Positions 8,368 to 18,681 of a DNA stretch of 64,000 nucleotides are shown here, in pieces. The stretch comes from Methanomassiliicoccales archaeon (lineage in GTDB: Archaea > Thermoplasmatota > Thermoplasmata > Methanomassiliicoccales > UBA472). The position numbers and the translations under genes were made by a program. The stretch lies in contig JAPKYK010000003.1 in NCBI GenBank assembly GCA_026394395.1, forward strand, positions 200,547 to 264,546. The letters run 5' to 3'. Positions within the stretch are counted from its first letter, which is position 1, and each line of letters starts with the position of its first letter. A model generated the notes under the pieces. That model saw nothing but the letters and a program-made list of their open reading frames with translations. It was not told the DNA's origin and did not search any database.

Positions 8368-9603
8368 TTACCTGTTGTACGCAGGTCTGTTCCGGTTCGT
8401 CCTTGTGGGCGGGCTCGCTGGCCCTCTTCCTCGGGGAGCGTTATGGATGGGAAAGGGCCTCTTGATCTCGGGTTCAGGCCGGTGCACGATCTCTATGTCT
8501 AACAAGTCAATGGGCTTGCCGGTCCTGCGCTGGATGTCCCTGATCATGCCGCGCTCCTCGGGCAGGAATATCGATACCGAGGTGCCTTCCTTCCCCGCCC
8601 TGCCCGTGCGTCCGATGCGGTGAATGTAGGTGTCCGGATCGCTCGGCGCGTCGAAATTGATAATACAGTCCACGGCGTCGATGTCCAGTCCGCGGGCGGC
8701 TACGTCAGTAGCTACCAGTATCTTGATTGAACCGTCCTTGAAGCTCTTGATGACCCTTTCCCTCTTGTTCTGGGCCACATCGCCGTGTATCGCGCCGACG
8801 CGGTAATTGTAGGCCATTAGCTTCCTGGTCAGCTGATCGACCTTGTGCTTGGTGTGACAGAACACAATGGCCTTGGGATTGTTCGTGTCGAGGATGGTGC
8901 AGAGCGTGTCGCGCTTAGAGTCCTTGTCCGATATGATGTAATATTGTTTGGTCAGGTCCAGGACCGGCTTATCCTTGGAGACCAGTATCTCCTGGGGGTT
9001 GACCATCTGATGCATTGCCAATTGTTTAATATCCGGCGACATGGTCGCGGAGAACAGCAGCGACTGCCTCTTCCTGGGCACCTTCGATAAGATGAAATTG
9101 ATGTCCCTGATGAAACCCATGTCCAGCATACGGTCCGCCTCGTCCAGTACCACGACCGATATCTTGGAAAGGTCCAGGTCGTTCCGGTTAATGAGGTCCT
9201 TGGTCCGGCCAGGTGTAGCCACTACGATGTCCACACCCCTTCTGAGCTTGGCTATCTGAGGCTCGATGCCCACTCCCCCGTAGATGGGGATGCATCTGTG
9301 ACCGGTGAACTTGGAGAGCTTGGTAAGCTCCTCGGAGACCTGATTGGCCAGTTCCCTGGTGGGAACCAGGACCAACGCGGATGCGAACCGCATCCCGGGC
9401 TTGATGTTCTCCAGTATTATGGACCCGTATGCGCCGGTCTTTCCCGTCCCGGTCTGGGCCTGGGCGAACATGTCGCCGCCCTTGAGGCCTAACGGTATCG
9501 CTTCTATCTGCACGGGTGTGGGCTCTGTCCACCCCATGCCGTTCATTGCCCTGATGATCTCCTTTGAGATCTGTAGATCTGTGAAAGTTGTCACGATGTT
9601 CAC
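8368..9603 (-). CDS. DEAD-box RNA helicase
   Basis: A 411-residue ATP-dependent RNA helicase. Motifs in order: Q motif EPTPVQIEAIP, I AQTGTGKT, Ia PTRELA, Ib TPGR, II DEAD, III SAT, IV VFCHTK, V TDVAARGLDID, VI HRIGRTGRAG. The C terminus is a short basic, R/G/P-rich tail (about residues 385-411), typical of an unstructured RNA-binding end. Such proteins unwind rRNA or mRNA structures, often in ribosome assembly or cold response. The gene stands alone. A second family member with a different C terminus is at 26477. Confidence 0.93.
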   Translation of the reverse strand: MNIVTTFTDLQISKEIIRAMNGMGWTEPTPVQIEAIPLGLKGGDMFAQAQTGTGKTGAYGSIILENIKPGMRFASALVLVPTRELANQVSEELTKLSKFTGHRCIPIYGGVGIEPQIAKLRRGVDIVVATPGRTKDLINRNDLDLSKISVVVLDEADRMLDMGFIRDINFILSKVPRKRQSLLFSATMSPDIKQLAMHQMVNPQEILVSKDKPVLDLTKQYYIISDKDSKRDTLCTILDTNNPKAIVFCHTKHKVDQLTRKLMAYNYRVGAIHGDVAQNKRERVIKSFKDGSIKILVATDVAARGLDIDAVDCIINFDAPSDPDTYIHRIGRTGRAGKEGTSVSIFLPEERGMIRDIQRRTGKPIDLLDIEIVHRPEPEIKRPFPIHNAPRGRGPASPPTRTNRNRPAYNR

Positions 9604-9675
9604 TCTATGAGGAAATTGAAAAACGCCCTGTAAAAAGACGAATTTGATTTCGAACAGTGGTTGCGATTTCAGTAT

Positions 9676-10878
9676 TTAAATGTGCGTACTAACGGTGATG
9701 GGTACGTGCATCTTCAACGCGAAGATGACAGCCCCTACGATCAAGAGGACCGCTGCCAGGCCGAAGCCGGCCATGAACGATATCGCTCCGATCATCATGC
9801 CCGTCACGAGCGGCCCTAATGAATGGCCTATGTCCATGACCGAGCTCAGGACACCGATGGAGGACCCATGGGACGACGAGCCAGCTATCTCCGTCACCAG
9901 GGCGGAAGTGGACGCCGTGACCGTGGCCACGGTGAGCCCGAACCCTATGGAGAGAACGGATAGGATCAGGATGTTTGAGGATATGGGCATGAGCGTCATG
10001 GTGACCGCTCCCAATAGCAGACCGGCGACGATGAACTGCACCCTTCCATGTTTATCGGACATCCTTCCCATCAATGGCTTGGCCATGAGCATGGCTACGA
10101 CCTGAATGCCCATTACAAAACCTATTTCCAGCGCGTTGAAATGAAGCATGCTGCTCATGTAGATGGGCAGGAACGTCTCGAAGGCGCCCATGGCAAAGTA
10201 CTGCAGCGCCTCCATCGAGGATGTGACCATGATCTTACGCTCCTTTACCACATTTTTTAGGGCCGAGATCATAGACCCTTCGAACTTTTTGGCGTGGGCG
10301 GTCGCCCCCTTCCCCTCCCAAGGAACAAGCAGAGAGAACACCAGGGCCATGACGGCGGTGATGCCGATGATCAGGTAGAGGGAGAAGAAGCTGGTATAGA
10401 AGAGCAATGTCCCACCGAGGAAGGGCGCCATGAACCTGCCCACCATAGTGAACGAGGAGTAGGTTCCCATGGCTTGGCCTCTGACCGATGAATCATAACG
10501 GTCGGCCACCGCTGCCGTGGCCACGGGCATGAACATCGCGGTGGCGAACCCGTGATAGAACCTCACGAGCGCCAGCTGCCAAACCTCGGTGATGAAGAGG
10601 TAAAGGAATGGGGCGGTAGCGAATATTAGGAGGGAGAGGGTTATGATCCGTGCCCTACCGTGCTTGTCGGAATAGGCACCGGCAATGCCGCTGACTAGAA
10701 TACCAGGGATCGGACTGATGGCAGAAATGAGCCCAATCTGCGCATCAGTGGCACCGATGTGGAGCGCCAGCAACGGCAATGCAGGATTCTTGGACATTGT
10801 GGAGGATAATATTGCCAGCGCTGCCAATGACCCAAGGATGAGAAGGAAGCGGCCGGCGGTGTCCCGTTTGCTTTCCAC
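9676..10878 (-). CDS. MFS transporter
   Basis: A 400-residue, about 12-helix major facilitator. Motif A appears in both halves (GAYSDKHGRARI near residue 67 and GRMSDKHGRVQF near residue 270), as expected from the ancient duplication. The first half has RFYHGFATAMFMPV, reminiscent of drug-efflux members. The substrate cannot be read from sequence. It is a single gene, with the helicase downstream on the same strand after 72 bases. Confidence 0.88.
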   Translation of the reverse strand: MESKRDTAGRFLLILGSLAALAILSSTMSKNPALPLLALHIGATDAQIGLISAISPIPGILVSGIAGAYSDKHGRARIITLSLLIFATAPFLYLFITEVWQLALVRFYHGFATAMFMPVATAAVADRYDSSVRGQAMGTYSSFTMVGRFMAPFLGGTLLFYTSFFSLYLIIGITAVMALVFSLLVPWEGKGATAHAKKFEGSMISALKNVVKERKIMVTSSMEALQYFAMGAFETFLPIYMSSMLHFNALEIGFVMGIQVVAMLMAKPLMGRMSDKHGRVQFIVAGLLLGAVTMTLMPISSNILILSVLSIGFGLTVATVTASTSALVTEIAGSSSHGSSIGVLSSVMDIGHSLGPLVTGMMIGAISFMAGFGLAAVLLIVGAVIFALKMHVPITVSTHI

Positions 10879-11100
10879 ATATTCGCATCGACGATTCCTT
10901 ATTTATGATATCTTCATCCAATCCTGGTTGATGAGATCCGACCTCATGCACTAATCATATATTTAGCGATAGATGCAACGACCTCTAAATCCAGCGTACC
11001 TACTTCTGCAACATCCATTCGGCCTGAAAATTGTCTAAGGGGACGTATGAATCGTCCTTTATTAGTGCCTGATTAAGAAAGGTTTAATGGGTTTGACAGA

Positions 11101-11583
11101 TCACTTCTTCAGTTCGGCCAGTACCTGCTTCGTGAATTGCTTGGCCTCATCCTGGCCTGTCGCGGTCAATGGCCCCTTCATTCCAGTGACCCCTATGTGC
11201 AGCACGGCCTCCTGAGTTTTGAGACCCTCAGCTTTGGCCAGGTCCCTGAGCTTTGGAGCCGCCCCTTTGGTGGCCCAAGAGCCCTTGTTCCTCTCGGCCA
11301 TGTCCTCAGGTACGCCCATCATGGTGTCGAACATGACGATGGGTTGGTCCTTCCAGCCCAAAGACTTCAGGTCCTTGACGAAGTTCTTTGCGGCCGAGGT
11401 CATCTTGAACATCCTGGTCGGTGAACCGACGAACATTATGTCCCCGTCCAAAGAAGGCTTGGAGTTATCCTTCAAGTTCACCAGAACGGCCTCGTTCCCG
11501 TCGGCCTTTATCTGATCTGCTATGGCTTCGGCCACCATCTTGGTGTTGCCGTACACGCTGTCGAAAACTACCATACTTTTCAT
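11101..11583 (-). CDS. Flavodoxin-family protein
   Basis: A 160-residue FMN-binding electron carrier or flavodoxin-like protein. The phosphate-binding loop DSVYGNTKMVAEAIA is near residue 8, and the second flavin loop is in VGSPTRMFK near 52. It continues with PIVMFDTMMG and an open C-terminal helix. Length matches short-chain flavodoxins. The neighbours do not reveal a partner. Confidence 0.85.
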   Translation of the reverse strand: MKSMVVFDSVYGNTKMVAEAIADQIKADGNEAVLVNLKDNSKPSLDGDIMFVGSPTRMFKMTSAAKNFVKDLKSLGWKDQPIVMFDTMMGVPEDMAERNKGSWATKGAAPKLRDLAKAEGLKTQEAVLHIGVTGMKGPLTATGQDEAKQFTKQVLAELKK

Positions 11584-11939
11584 GCAATGGCCTCGTGAAT
11601 GGCTATGTGAGTGTTATTCGATGTCACATATCTAAAAATTACTCCGCATGTTATTTCCAACCATCCGGTCCGGAAATCGATGCCCCCTCAGAGCTCGCTT
11701 GCAAGTATACCTTCCTCGAAACTGCCTTTATTCCTTTACGCATTATAACAAAAATGAAGGTCTTTTGATAATGCTGGAACTCTCTTTCCGCTACCTATTT
11801 CTAATCAATTTATTTATTGTTAATGAATAATTCTTTGAAAAATTGTTAGAATGCATCCAGTTAAATACTAGAGGAAATATGGCATCCTTATCCCGCAACC
11901 ACAAGGAAGCGAGATATAACAACAGTAGGTAGTTTAGTA
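11584..11939. other. Intergenic region with promoter for the mini zinc protein
   Basis: About 356 AT-rich bases between the divergently transcribed flavodoxin and zinc-protein genes, so it holds both promoters. A TATA-like GAGATATAAC sits at 11911-11920. No gene longer than a few dozen codons is convincing here. Confidence 0.55.
11911..11920 (+). promoter_or_regulatory. TATA box for the 61-residue zinc protein
   Basis: GAGATATAAC is centred about 24 bases before the ATG at 11940. In archaea transcription starts about 25 bases after the TATA centre, so this predicts a leaderless message. No ribosome-binding site is seen before the ATG, which agrees. Confidence 0.55.
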
Positions 11940-12125
11940 ATGTACGGAAACAGAGGTAATTCCGGCGGATACAACCGCCCAAGAAACGATGGACCCCGCG
12001 AGATGCACGACGTTGTTTGTTCCGACTGCGGAGCAGCGACTCAGGTACCTTTTAAACCGACTGAGGGCAGGCCTGTCTATTGCAGGGACTGCTTCCAGAA
12101 GCACAAGCCGAAGGACCGGTTCTAA
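11940..12125 (+). CDS. CxxC-x17-CxxC mini zinc protein
   Basis: A 61-residue protein with an N-terminal, flexible G/N/R-rich stretch (residues 1-20), then CSDC at about 28-31 and CRDC at about 49-52, ending in a basic tail. This matches the small CxxC-x17-CxxC zinc-binding family found in archaea and bacteria, whose function is unknown but which resembles nucleic-acid-binding ribbons. Two hairpins follow the stop codon. Confidence 0.8.
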   Translation: MYGNRGNSGGYNRPRNDGPREMHDVVCSDCGAATQVPFKPTEGRPVYCRDCFQKHKPKDRF

Positions 12126-12163
12126 GCACTTAGGTGCTAAACCTTTCTGGGGCGTAAGCCCCA
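12125..12163 (+). terminator. Two tandem hairpins after the zinc-protein gene
   Basis: First stem AGCAC/GTGCT with loop TTAG (12125-12138), beginning at the stop codon. Second stem TGGGGC/GCCCCA with a GTAA tetraloop of GNRA type (12148-12163), followed by ATTTAAACCATTTT. They could end transcription or stabilise the 3' end of a short, abundant message. Confidence 0.5.
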
Positions 12164-12197
12164 TTTAAACCATTTTCACTTTATTCTATCAAGCTCC

Positions 12198-12521
12198 TCA
12201 TATCTGGCCAATGCTATGGACCGTGTCATCGAAAATGTTCCCAGGGACCAAAGGGTTTTTTATGTCAGAACCGATGGAACTGGATATCGTGTCGAAATCC
12301 TTGGACGGGAAAATGTTGAGGAAGGTACCTCTGCGGAATCCAAGCTCTATCGTGCTCTGCGAGATGGGGTTCGTATGCATCGATGTAGGCCATTTTCCCG
12401 ACAGAAGGTCCAGGCGTATGTCCCCGAAGATCTTGGTGGCCTGCGTTTCCATGATGAAGCGCACCTCCCCCGGACCTTCGTTCTCCGGGGAGTTGGTGAA
12501 TTGGACCAAGGGATGGCTCAC
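12198..12521 (-). CDS. Small conserved-looking hypothetical protein, coupled to UspA gene
   Basis: The frame opens with GTG overlapping the stop of the universal stress protein gene (GTGA) and gives 107 residues. Third codon positions are strongly G/C, as in true genes of this window, which is why I accept it over the antisense frames. The predicted protein is soluble, with a central VRFIMETQATKIFGDIRLDLL and no cysteine pairs or membrane helix. I do not recognise the family. Overlap with the UspA gene suggests co-translation and a shared job. Confidence 0.6.
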   Translation of the reverse strand: MSHPLVQFTNSPENEGPGEVRFIMETQATKIFGDIRLDLLSGKWPTSMHTNPISQSTIELGFRRGTFLNIFPSKDFDTISSSIGSDIKNPLVPGNIFDDTVHSIGQI

Positions 12522-12952
12522 TTCATGGCCTTGATGACCAGCACCGGGCACTTGGCCTCGCGGACCACCTTTTCAGCCACACTGCCGATGAGCAGGTGCG
12601 GTAATCCGGTGCGGCCCTGGGTGCCCATGACGATAAGGTCGAACTTATCGGACATAGCGATGATGTCAAAGGCCGGGCTGCCCATCTTGACCTCGGGGGT
12701 TATCTTGATACCCATAGCTTTCGCCATCTCGGTGGCCTCTTTCACTGCGGCGTCCGCGACGTCCGCCTCAGGGTTTCCGAGGGGCATAGAGGTCATGCTC
12801 TGGACCCGGGAACTCGGTTTGCTGATATCGATCACGCTCAGGGCGGTCACTTCAGCGTTCGAAAGCTTGGCTATCTGAAGTCCATGCTCGAGGGCCTTAT
12901 TGCTGTTCTTGCTACCGTCGGTAGGTATCAGTATTTTTTTGTACGGAAACAT
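12518..12952 (-). CDS. Universal stress protein, UspA family
   Basis: A 144-residue single-domain Usp. It begins MFPYKKILIPTDGSKNSNKALEH (first strand and Walker-A-like aspartate) and ends with IVMGTQGRTGLPHLLIGSVAEKVVREAKCPVLVI, which contains the ATP-binding G-x2-G-x9-G-S pattern. It therefore probably belongs to the ATP-binding subgroup. Its stop codon overlaps the GTG start of the following small gene. Confidence 0.92.
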   Translation of the reverse strand: MFPYKKILIPTDGSKNSNKALEHGLQIAKLSNAEVTALSVIDISKPSSRVQSMTSMPLGNPEADVADAAVKEATEMAKAMGIKITPEVKMGSPAFDIIAMSDKFDLIVMGTQGRTGLPHLLIGSVAEKVVREAKCPVLVIKAMK

Positions 12953-13011
12953 GTCAACACCTTACTATTCTCTGTCATGATATTTCTTAGATGAGATGGA
13001 TGAAAAGGTTT

Positions 13012-14679
<1,668 letters not shown>

Positions 14680-15345
14680 CTATGAATTTTGAGCTACCTT
14701 ACCGTCTTGATCGAAGCGGCCCATCTCTTCGAGCAGGGTGAACGAGCCGGGTTCCATGCACAGGAGCCTCTCGATAAGTCCCTGCATCACTTTGAGCCGA
14801 GCTTCGGTCGAATCTGTTCTAACTGAGGTCATATAGATGTCGCGCAGCCAGTTCATGGATGCCAGCAGGGCCACGGACGTCTCGAAAGGGTGCTGGGCGT
14901 GGAAAACGCCCTCCTCGTTCCCCTGTTCGATTATACGCTGCAAAACGGGGACCATGGACACCCTGGCACGTTCCTCCATGAGCAGATGGATAGCCTGGTT
15001 CCGTTCCTGCCGGAACAAAGATACCAGGTCCTTGGAGCGCTCGCTGACCCCGGAACTTACCGAGATCAACGCCGCGTACCGATCCAGGGCGCTAAGCCCC
15101 TCTTTTTCCATGATCTTGGCCACCGACGAGTCGACCTCGTCGAGCGTCCTGAGGACGATGTTCCTGAGCATCTCCTCCTTGGATTCGAAATAGTGATAGA
15201 ACAGGCCTTTGGAAACGCCCATGGACCCCACGATGTCATCTATGGAGGTGTTCTCGAACCCATTTTCCTTGAAGAGAGAAAGAGCTGTCTCTAGGAACTC
15301 GTCCTGGCGGCTCGATAGCATGGTAGTACTGCGGCGTCTGTTCAT
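14680..15345 (-). CDS. TetR-family repressor of the adjacent exporter
   Basis: A 221-residue regulator with an N-terminal helix-turn-helix: FLETALSLFKENGFENTSIDDIVGSMGVSKGLFYHYFESKEEML, with the recognition helix around GVSKGLFYHYF. The C-terminal ligand domain is variable. I place the start at 15345. A longer frame from 15375 would translate the palindromic operator itself, and the TATA box at 15374-15383 puts the transcription start inside that operator. The message would then be almost leaderless. The first gene of the operon with the DHA2 exporter; autoregulation is likely. Confidence 0.88.
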   Translation of the reverse strand: MNRRRSTTMLSSRQDEFLETALSLFKENGFENTSIDDIVGSMGVSKGLFYHYFESKEEMLRNIVLRTLDEVDSSVAKIMEKEGLSALDRYAALISVSSGVSERSKDLVSLFRQERNQAIHLLMEERARVSMVPVLQRIIEQGNEEGVFHAQHPFETSVALLASMNWLRDIYMTSVRTDSTEARLKVMQGLIERLLCMEPGSFTLLEEMGRFDQDGKVAQNS

Positions 15346-15362
15346 TGACCGACCGTCGGTCA
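15346..15362. promoter_or_regulatory. Palindromic TetR operator
   Basis: TGACCGACCGTCGGTCA is a perfect inverted repeat of 8+1+8 bases. It touches the tetR start codon and covers the predicted transcription start, so bound repressor would block initiation directly. Inference from position and symmetry; binding is untested. Confidence 0.75.
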
Positions 15363-15373
15363 GTTTCAGAACC

Positions 15374-15383
15374 ATATTTAAAT
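15374..15383 (-). promoter_or_regulatory. TATA box of the tetR-exporter operon
   Basis: On the minus strand the element reads ATTTAAATAT. Its centre is about 33 bases from the tetR ATG and about 25 bases from the middle of the palindrome, the expected transcription start. Confidence 0.6.
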
Positions 15384-15411
15384 TTGGCGGTCCGGATGAG
15401 TCGTATAATAA

Positions 15412-15804
15412 TCACTGTTCGATCCGATCCTGCCTCTTGATCGCTTCGGCGTCAATTGTATCCAGCAGTCTGCGCAGACGCTCTCCCTTCTCCCGGACCT
15501 CCTCTTTGGTAAGAGTCCGACCTTCCGGGCACAGGTCGTCAATGATGATATCGCCCTCGTCCGTCAAGTTCACGGGATAGATGCTGCATCCAAGCGGTCG
15601 GGCGGCGTATTCCCGGCAGCGTTCCTGATCGCGGTCAAAGAAAAAGCAGTGACCGTTCACGTTCCTGAGCCGAGGTATGCGGTCCTGGCCTATGATCATG
15701 AACTCCCCCTCGGAGTATCCACGCCGCACCAGTCTGGATATGTCCGCCTGGCACAGCTCCATCTGAGTGTCCTGGCAGCATTTGGTGCAATGGGTGCAGC
15801 GCAT
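15412..15804 (-). CDS. YkgJ-family CxxCxxCC metal-cluster protein
   Basis: A 130-residue protein starting MRCTHCTKCCQDT, with further cysteines in HCFFFDRDQERCREYAARPLGCSIYP and DLCPEGR. This cysteine set defines the YkgJ/UPF0153 family, thought to hold an Fe-S or zinc centre; its function is unknown. A GTG at 15822 would extend it by 6 residues. Confidence 0.82.
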   Translation of the reverse strand: MRCTHCTKCCQDTQMELCQADISRLVRRGYSEGEFMIIGQDRIPRLRNVNGHCFFFDRDQERCREYAARPLGCSIYPVNLTDEGDIIIDDLCPEGRTLTKEEVREKGERLRRLLDTIDAEAIKRQDRIEQ

Positions 15805-15891
15805 CGTTAGAAGGGATGCCACAGGCGTGATTTAACCTTGAGCCCGATCCCCTCGACCTACCAGGAACACATTAATTATCAAGGACCTGCC

Positions 15892-16206
15892 ATGTGTGAA
15901 ATGGAAGAACGAGGTAAGGAAATGGGAGTGAGATACGGATTGTTCAATCATACCAAGAAAGAGTTCGTGGTGCCCGAGCACATACCCGTGGACGCGGCCG
16001 ACCCGACCACCCACCCCTACGCGGCCTTCATCGCCTACCTGATGGTAGAGGATTGGAGGTACGATCACGTGGTGCTCATGGACGACTCGAATGACTTCGA
16101 TTGCCAGCGCATGTTCGGTTCGAAGTACAAGGACCGCTCGGTCGATCTGTGGAACTGTTTCGTGACGATATTCGGCTGGCAGTTCAAGGACCTGAAGAAG
16201 GTCTGA
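15892..16206 (+). CDS. Hypothetical small acidic protein
   Basis: A 104-residue protein with no family I recognise. It is acidic and aromatic-rich (WRYDHVVLMDD, SVDLWNCFVTIFGWQF), with no membrane helix. ATG at 15892 is chosen because AAGGA at 15881-15885 sits at ribosome-binding distance. G/C-rich third positions support coding. Confidence 0.65.
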   Translation: MCEMEERGKEMGVRYGLFNHTKKEFVVPEHIPVDAADPTTHPYAAFIAYLMVEDWRYDHVVLMDDSNDFDCQRMFGSKYKDRSVDLWNCFVTIFGWQFKDLKKV

Positions 16207-16231
16207 GCCCTATACGTCGGATGTGCGCGGC

Positions 16232-16705
16232 TCAGATCTTTTTGAGCATGTTCAGGCTCATGGTATCGTAGCCCAGCGATTCGTAGAGGTGTCTGGCCGC
16301 ATCGTTGTAGGCGAACACGTGAAGCGCCAAGGAGCTGATCTTCATAAGGCGGGCTTTGGCCTCCAACGCCTCCATCATAGCCCTCCCGTAGCCCCGCCCG
16401 CGGAACCCTTCCTCGATGAACACCGTGAAGATGAATCCGCGCCGCTCTTCTCCGGGCTCTACTCGGATCCAGACGTGGCCGACCGGTACGTCTGTCTCGG
16501 AATCTTTGGCGGTGTAGAAATGGTGACCTTCGGTGTGCGAGCCGTTCGGCAGCAGGTTGTCGTGGGCCTCGCGGGACCTCTCCAATGAGTTGTAGGAGGA
16601 CCAATACCCGGCCTTGACGTTCTCGTCGGCGTACCGTCTTATGCCCCCTTCCACCATGGCCTTGAACTCCTTCTTGGTCATGGTGACCAAACGCACCTCT
16701 ACCAA
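16232..16705 (-). CDS. GNAT-family N-acetyltransferase
   Basis: A 157-residue acetyl-CoA-dependent acetyltransferase. Motif A is seen as FTVFIEEGFRGRGYGRAMMEALEAKA (the R-G-x-G-Y-G pyrophosphate loop), followed by LALHVFAYNDAARHLYESLGYDT (motif B, including the catalytic-region tyrosine). The start is TTG at 16705, with GTG or ATG (16681) alternatives. The substrate is not predictable. Confidence 0.87.
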   Translation of the reverse strand: MVEVRLVTMTKKEFKAMVEGGIRRYADENVKAGYWSSYNSLERSREAHDNLLPNGSHTEGHHFYTAKDSETDVPVGHVWIRVEPGEERRGFIFTVFIEEGFRGRGYGRAMMEALEAKARLMKISSLALHVFAYNDAARHLYESLGYDTMSLNMLKKI

Positions 16706-16794
16706 CTGAGCTCACCTGACCCTGGGACATGCGCAAGGAAATTATTTTAAACGATTGACGCGCGCCCTGGGATGCACACATCTTTTAAATCTAA

Positions 16795-17754
16795 TCAATG
16801 ATCGCTGGCGGGGCGGTCGAGGTCCAATGGCACGCTGTAGAACGTTTTGCCGGAATACTTCGTTGGCCGCAGCCTGCCCGTGTCCACAAGCCTTCGTAGG
16901 CCCTCCCTGGCCTCCTCCTCTCCCATGGCGAACGCCAGCAGCTCCAGGGCCTGGTCTTCGCGCAAGGGGTGGTTCTTGGCGATCTCTACCAGCTCGGCCT
17001 CACGCTCCTCCTTGTTCCTTATGAACGGGCCCTCCTCTGGTCCGGTCATGTCTATGGCCTCGGGGAAGACATCGAACACCTGCTGCAGCGCCTCCTTGGT
17101 CGGAGGCCTTACCCAGCTCTCCGCCGGCGGCCGTATGGGCGCGTTCACGTACACCCGATCGGCGCCTACTTGCCTCATCACCTTGCGTATGTTCAGTAGA
17201 GAGGGCAGCGAATCGTTAACCTCTTGCACCAGCATCAGTTCCGCCCATATCTGCCCGTGATATTCATCGCGCAGTAGCCGAAGGCCTTCCAGGACATCGT
17301 CCAACTTCAGCGACCGCGGGGGCCGGTGCAATCGGCGGAAGGTCCGTTCGTCCCCGGCGGAAACGGTCGGGGAAATCACATCGAAATAAGACGCGGCCGC
17401 CCGCACTTCGGACAGGCGGAACATGGACCCGTTGGTGATCAGGGCCATCTTCCCGTCCCAGAACCTGCGGACCCCCTCGGCCATCTCTCCCAGGTTCAAA
17501 GCTATGGTCGGCTCTCCATCCCCCATGAAGGTGACGTAGTCGATCTCATTCCCAGAATCGATCGCCTTCTTCACGTCGGCGATGACCTCCGCCGTCTCGT
17601 AAAGCGCCACCCTTTCGGCCTGCAATTTCGGCGTTCTTCCCAGCTGACAATACACGCAGGAGTAGTTGCAGGTCTTGCGCGGCAGCGGATTGACGCCTAG
17701 GGACCTCCCGAACCTGCGGGACGGCACCGGGCCGAACACATACTCGGATATCAT
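16795..17754 (-). CDS. Radical SAM protein, UPF0026/MJ1312-like
   Basis: A 319-residue radical SAM enzyme. The Fe-S motif CNYSCVYC (CxxxCxxC) is near residue 29, after the family's leader FGPVPSRRFGRSLGVNPLPRKT. GDGEPT near residue 79 is the SAM-binding GGE-like motif. The C-terminal 70 residues resemble a small winged-helix-like domain. Substrate unknown. Confidence 0.87.
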   Translation of the reverse strand: MISEYVFGPVPSRRFGRSLGVNPLPRKTCNYSCVYCQLGRTPKLQAERVALYETAEVIADVKKAIDSGNEIDYVTFMGDGEPTIALNLGEMAEGVRRFWDGKMALITNGSMFRLSEVRAAASYFDVISPTVSAGDERTFRRLHRPPRSLKLDDVLEGLRLLRDEYHGQIWAELMLVQEVNDSLPSLLNIRKVMRQVGADRVYVNAPIRPPAESWVRPPTKEALQQVFDVFPEAIDMTGPEEGPFIRNKEEREAELVEIAKNHPLREDQALELLAFAMGEEEAREGLRRLVDTGRLRPTKYSGKTFYSVPLDLDRPASDH

Positions 17755-17869
17755 GGACGTTTTCGTTGTATGTTAGGCCGGCATGGGGTAAAATGATAAT
17801 CCCGTAATGCAAAGAACTCAGAATAATGGATTAGTTAAAAGGTTTGACGGGAAAGTTTTGAGGGCTTGA

Positions 17870-18079
17870 TCAGCCCTGGAAGCAGCGGTATACCCAGTAC
17901 TTCTTTCCGTCAACGGTGATCTCCTCGGGCTTGGCCCTGGGGTCTCCGACGGAGTAGTACGGCGGGAAGTTGGGGTTGGCCTTGGTCACGCGCAGTGCGT
18001 CCTTCTCGTTGGGGAACTTCTTCTTTACCTCTTCAGCGACCTTGTCCGGAACGCCGAAAGTTAATTCGACAGTGGTCAT
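17870..18079 (-). CDS. Small hypothetical protein
   Basis: A 69-residue charged protein with a strong ribosome-binding site (AAGGAGG on the minus strand, 18087-18093) 7 bases before the ATG. This suggests good expression. The C terminus has repeated tyrosines (PPYYSVG, KKYWVYRCF). No known domain recognised. Confidence 0.65.
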   Translation of the reverse strand: MTTVELTFGVPDKVAEEVKKKFPNEKDALRVTKANPNFPPYYSVGDPRAKPEEITVDGKKYWVYRCFQG

Positions 18080-18223
18080 ATAATTTCCTCCTTGTAGCGG
18101 TCTTCACCGCTGAATACTCCAACCTCTTGCAGGGGTATAAGGGTTTGTTACACGCCCGTGTAACCAGATACACCCTGATGATACAGGTTCAGAGCATATG
18201 AAACGAGAATATCGGGGAAAGGA

Positions 18224-18523
18224 TCAAGGGCCGGCACAGGCGGTCTGCTTGATGAGGTCGAGGTTGATACTGCGGGCGGCCAGGCGGTACACTATCTCTT
18301 TGCTCTCCCCCTTGTACAGCTTCACCAGGAAGTTGGACTTGTAGAGCACCTCCAGCTCCCGATAGATGGTCGCCCTCTCCTTGCGCTCCGGGAACCTCTC
18401 GTTGTACATCTTGTAGACGTGCACCGCAGAGGCCTCTCCCTCGGCCATTATCTTGAGTATCCTTAGGCGGGTGTCCGACGACAGCGCCTTGGCCACTTCC
18501 TCGATCTCCATCTGGGCGAGCAT
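18224..18523 (-). CDS. ArsR-like winged-helix regulator
   Basis: A 99-residue DNA-binding protein. EEVAKALSSDTRLRILKIMAEGEASAVHVYKMYNERFPERKERATIYRELEVLYKSNFLVKLYKG is a typical winged helix with the recognition helix around ERATIYRELEVL. No metal-binding ELCVCD-type motif is seen; two cysteines are near the C terminus (only one in ACAGP). The start at 18523 has GGGA upstream. The target is unknown. Confidence 0.78.
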   Translation of the reverse strand: MLAQMEIEEVAKALSSDTRLRILKIMAEGEASAVHVYKMYNERFPERKERATIYRELEVLYKSNFLVKLYKGESKEIVYRLAARSINLDLIKQTACAGP

Positions 18524-18681
18524 GTACTTCCCAGTTAATAAGCGTTGAACCCCCACCTAAAGTCAATTGGCTCTGGAATGTGGGGACGATTCCCGATCGG
18601 GGCTGGCACTGGACCTGGGTAATCGTTCTATATGCCTCCGGCCCATTACTTTTGAAAGGTGGACGCTTGGGCCGCAAGACC

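Noticed and set aside
8222-8623. 133-codon plus-strand frame after the tRNA remnant
   Set aside because: Most of it is antisense to the DEAD-box helicase; the unique part has no features.
12216-12878. 220-codon open frame on the plus strand
   Set aside because: Antisense to uspA and the coupled small gene; the minus-strand frames have better third-position G/C and a GTGA overlap.
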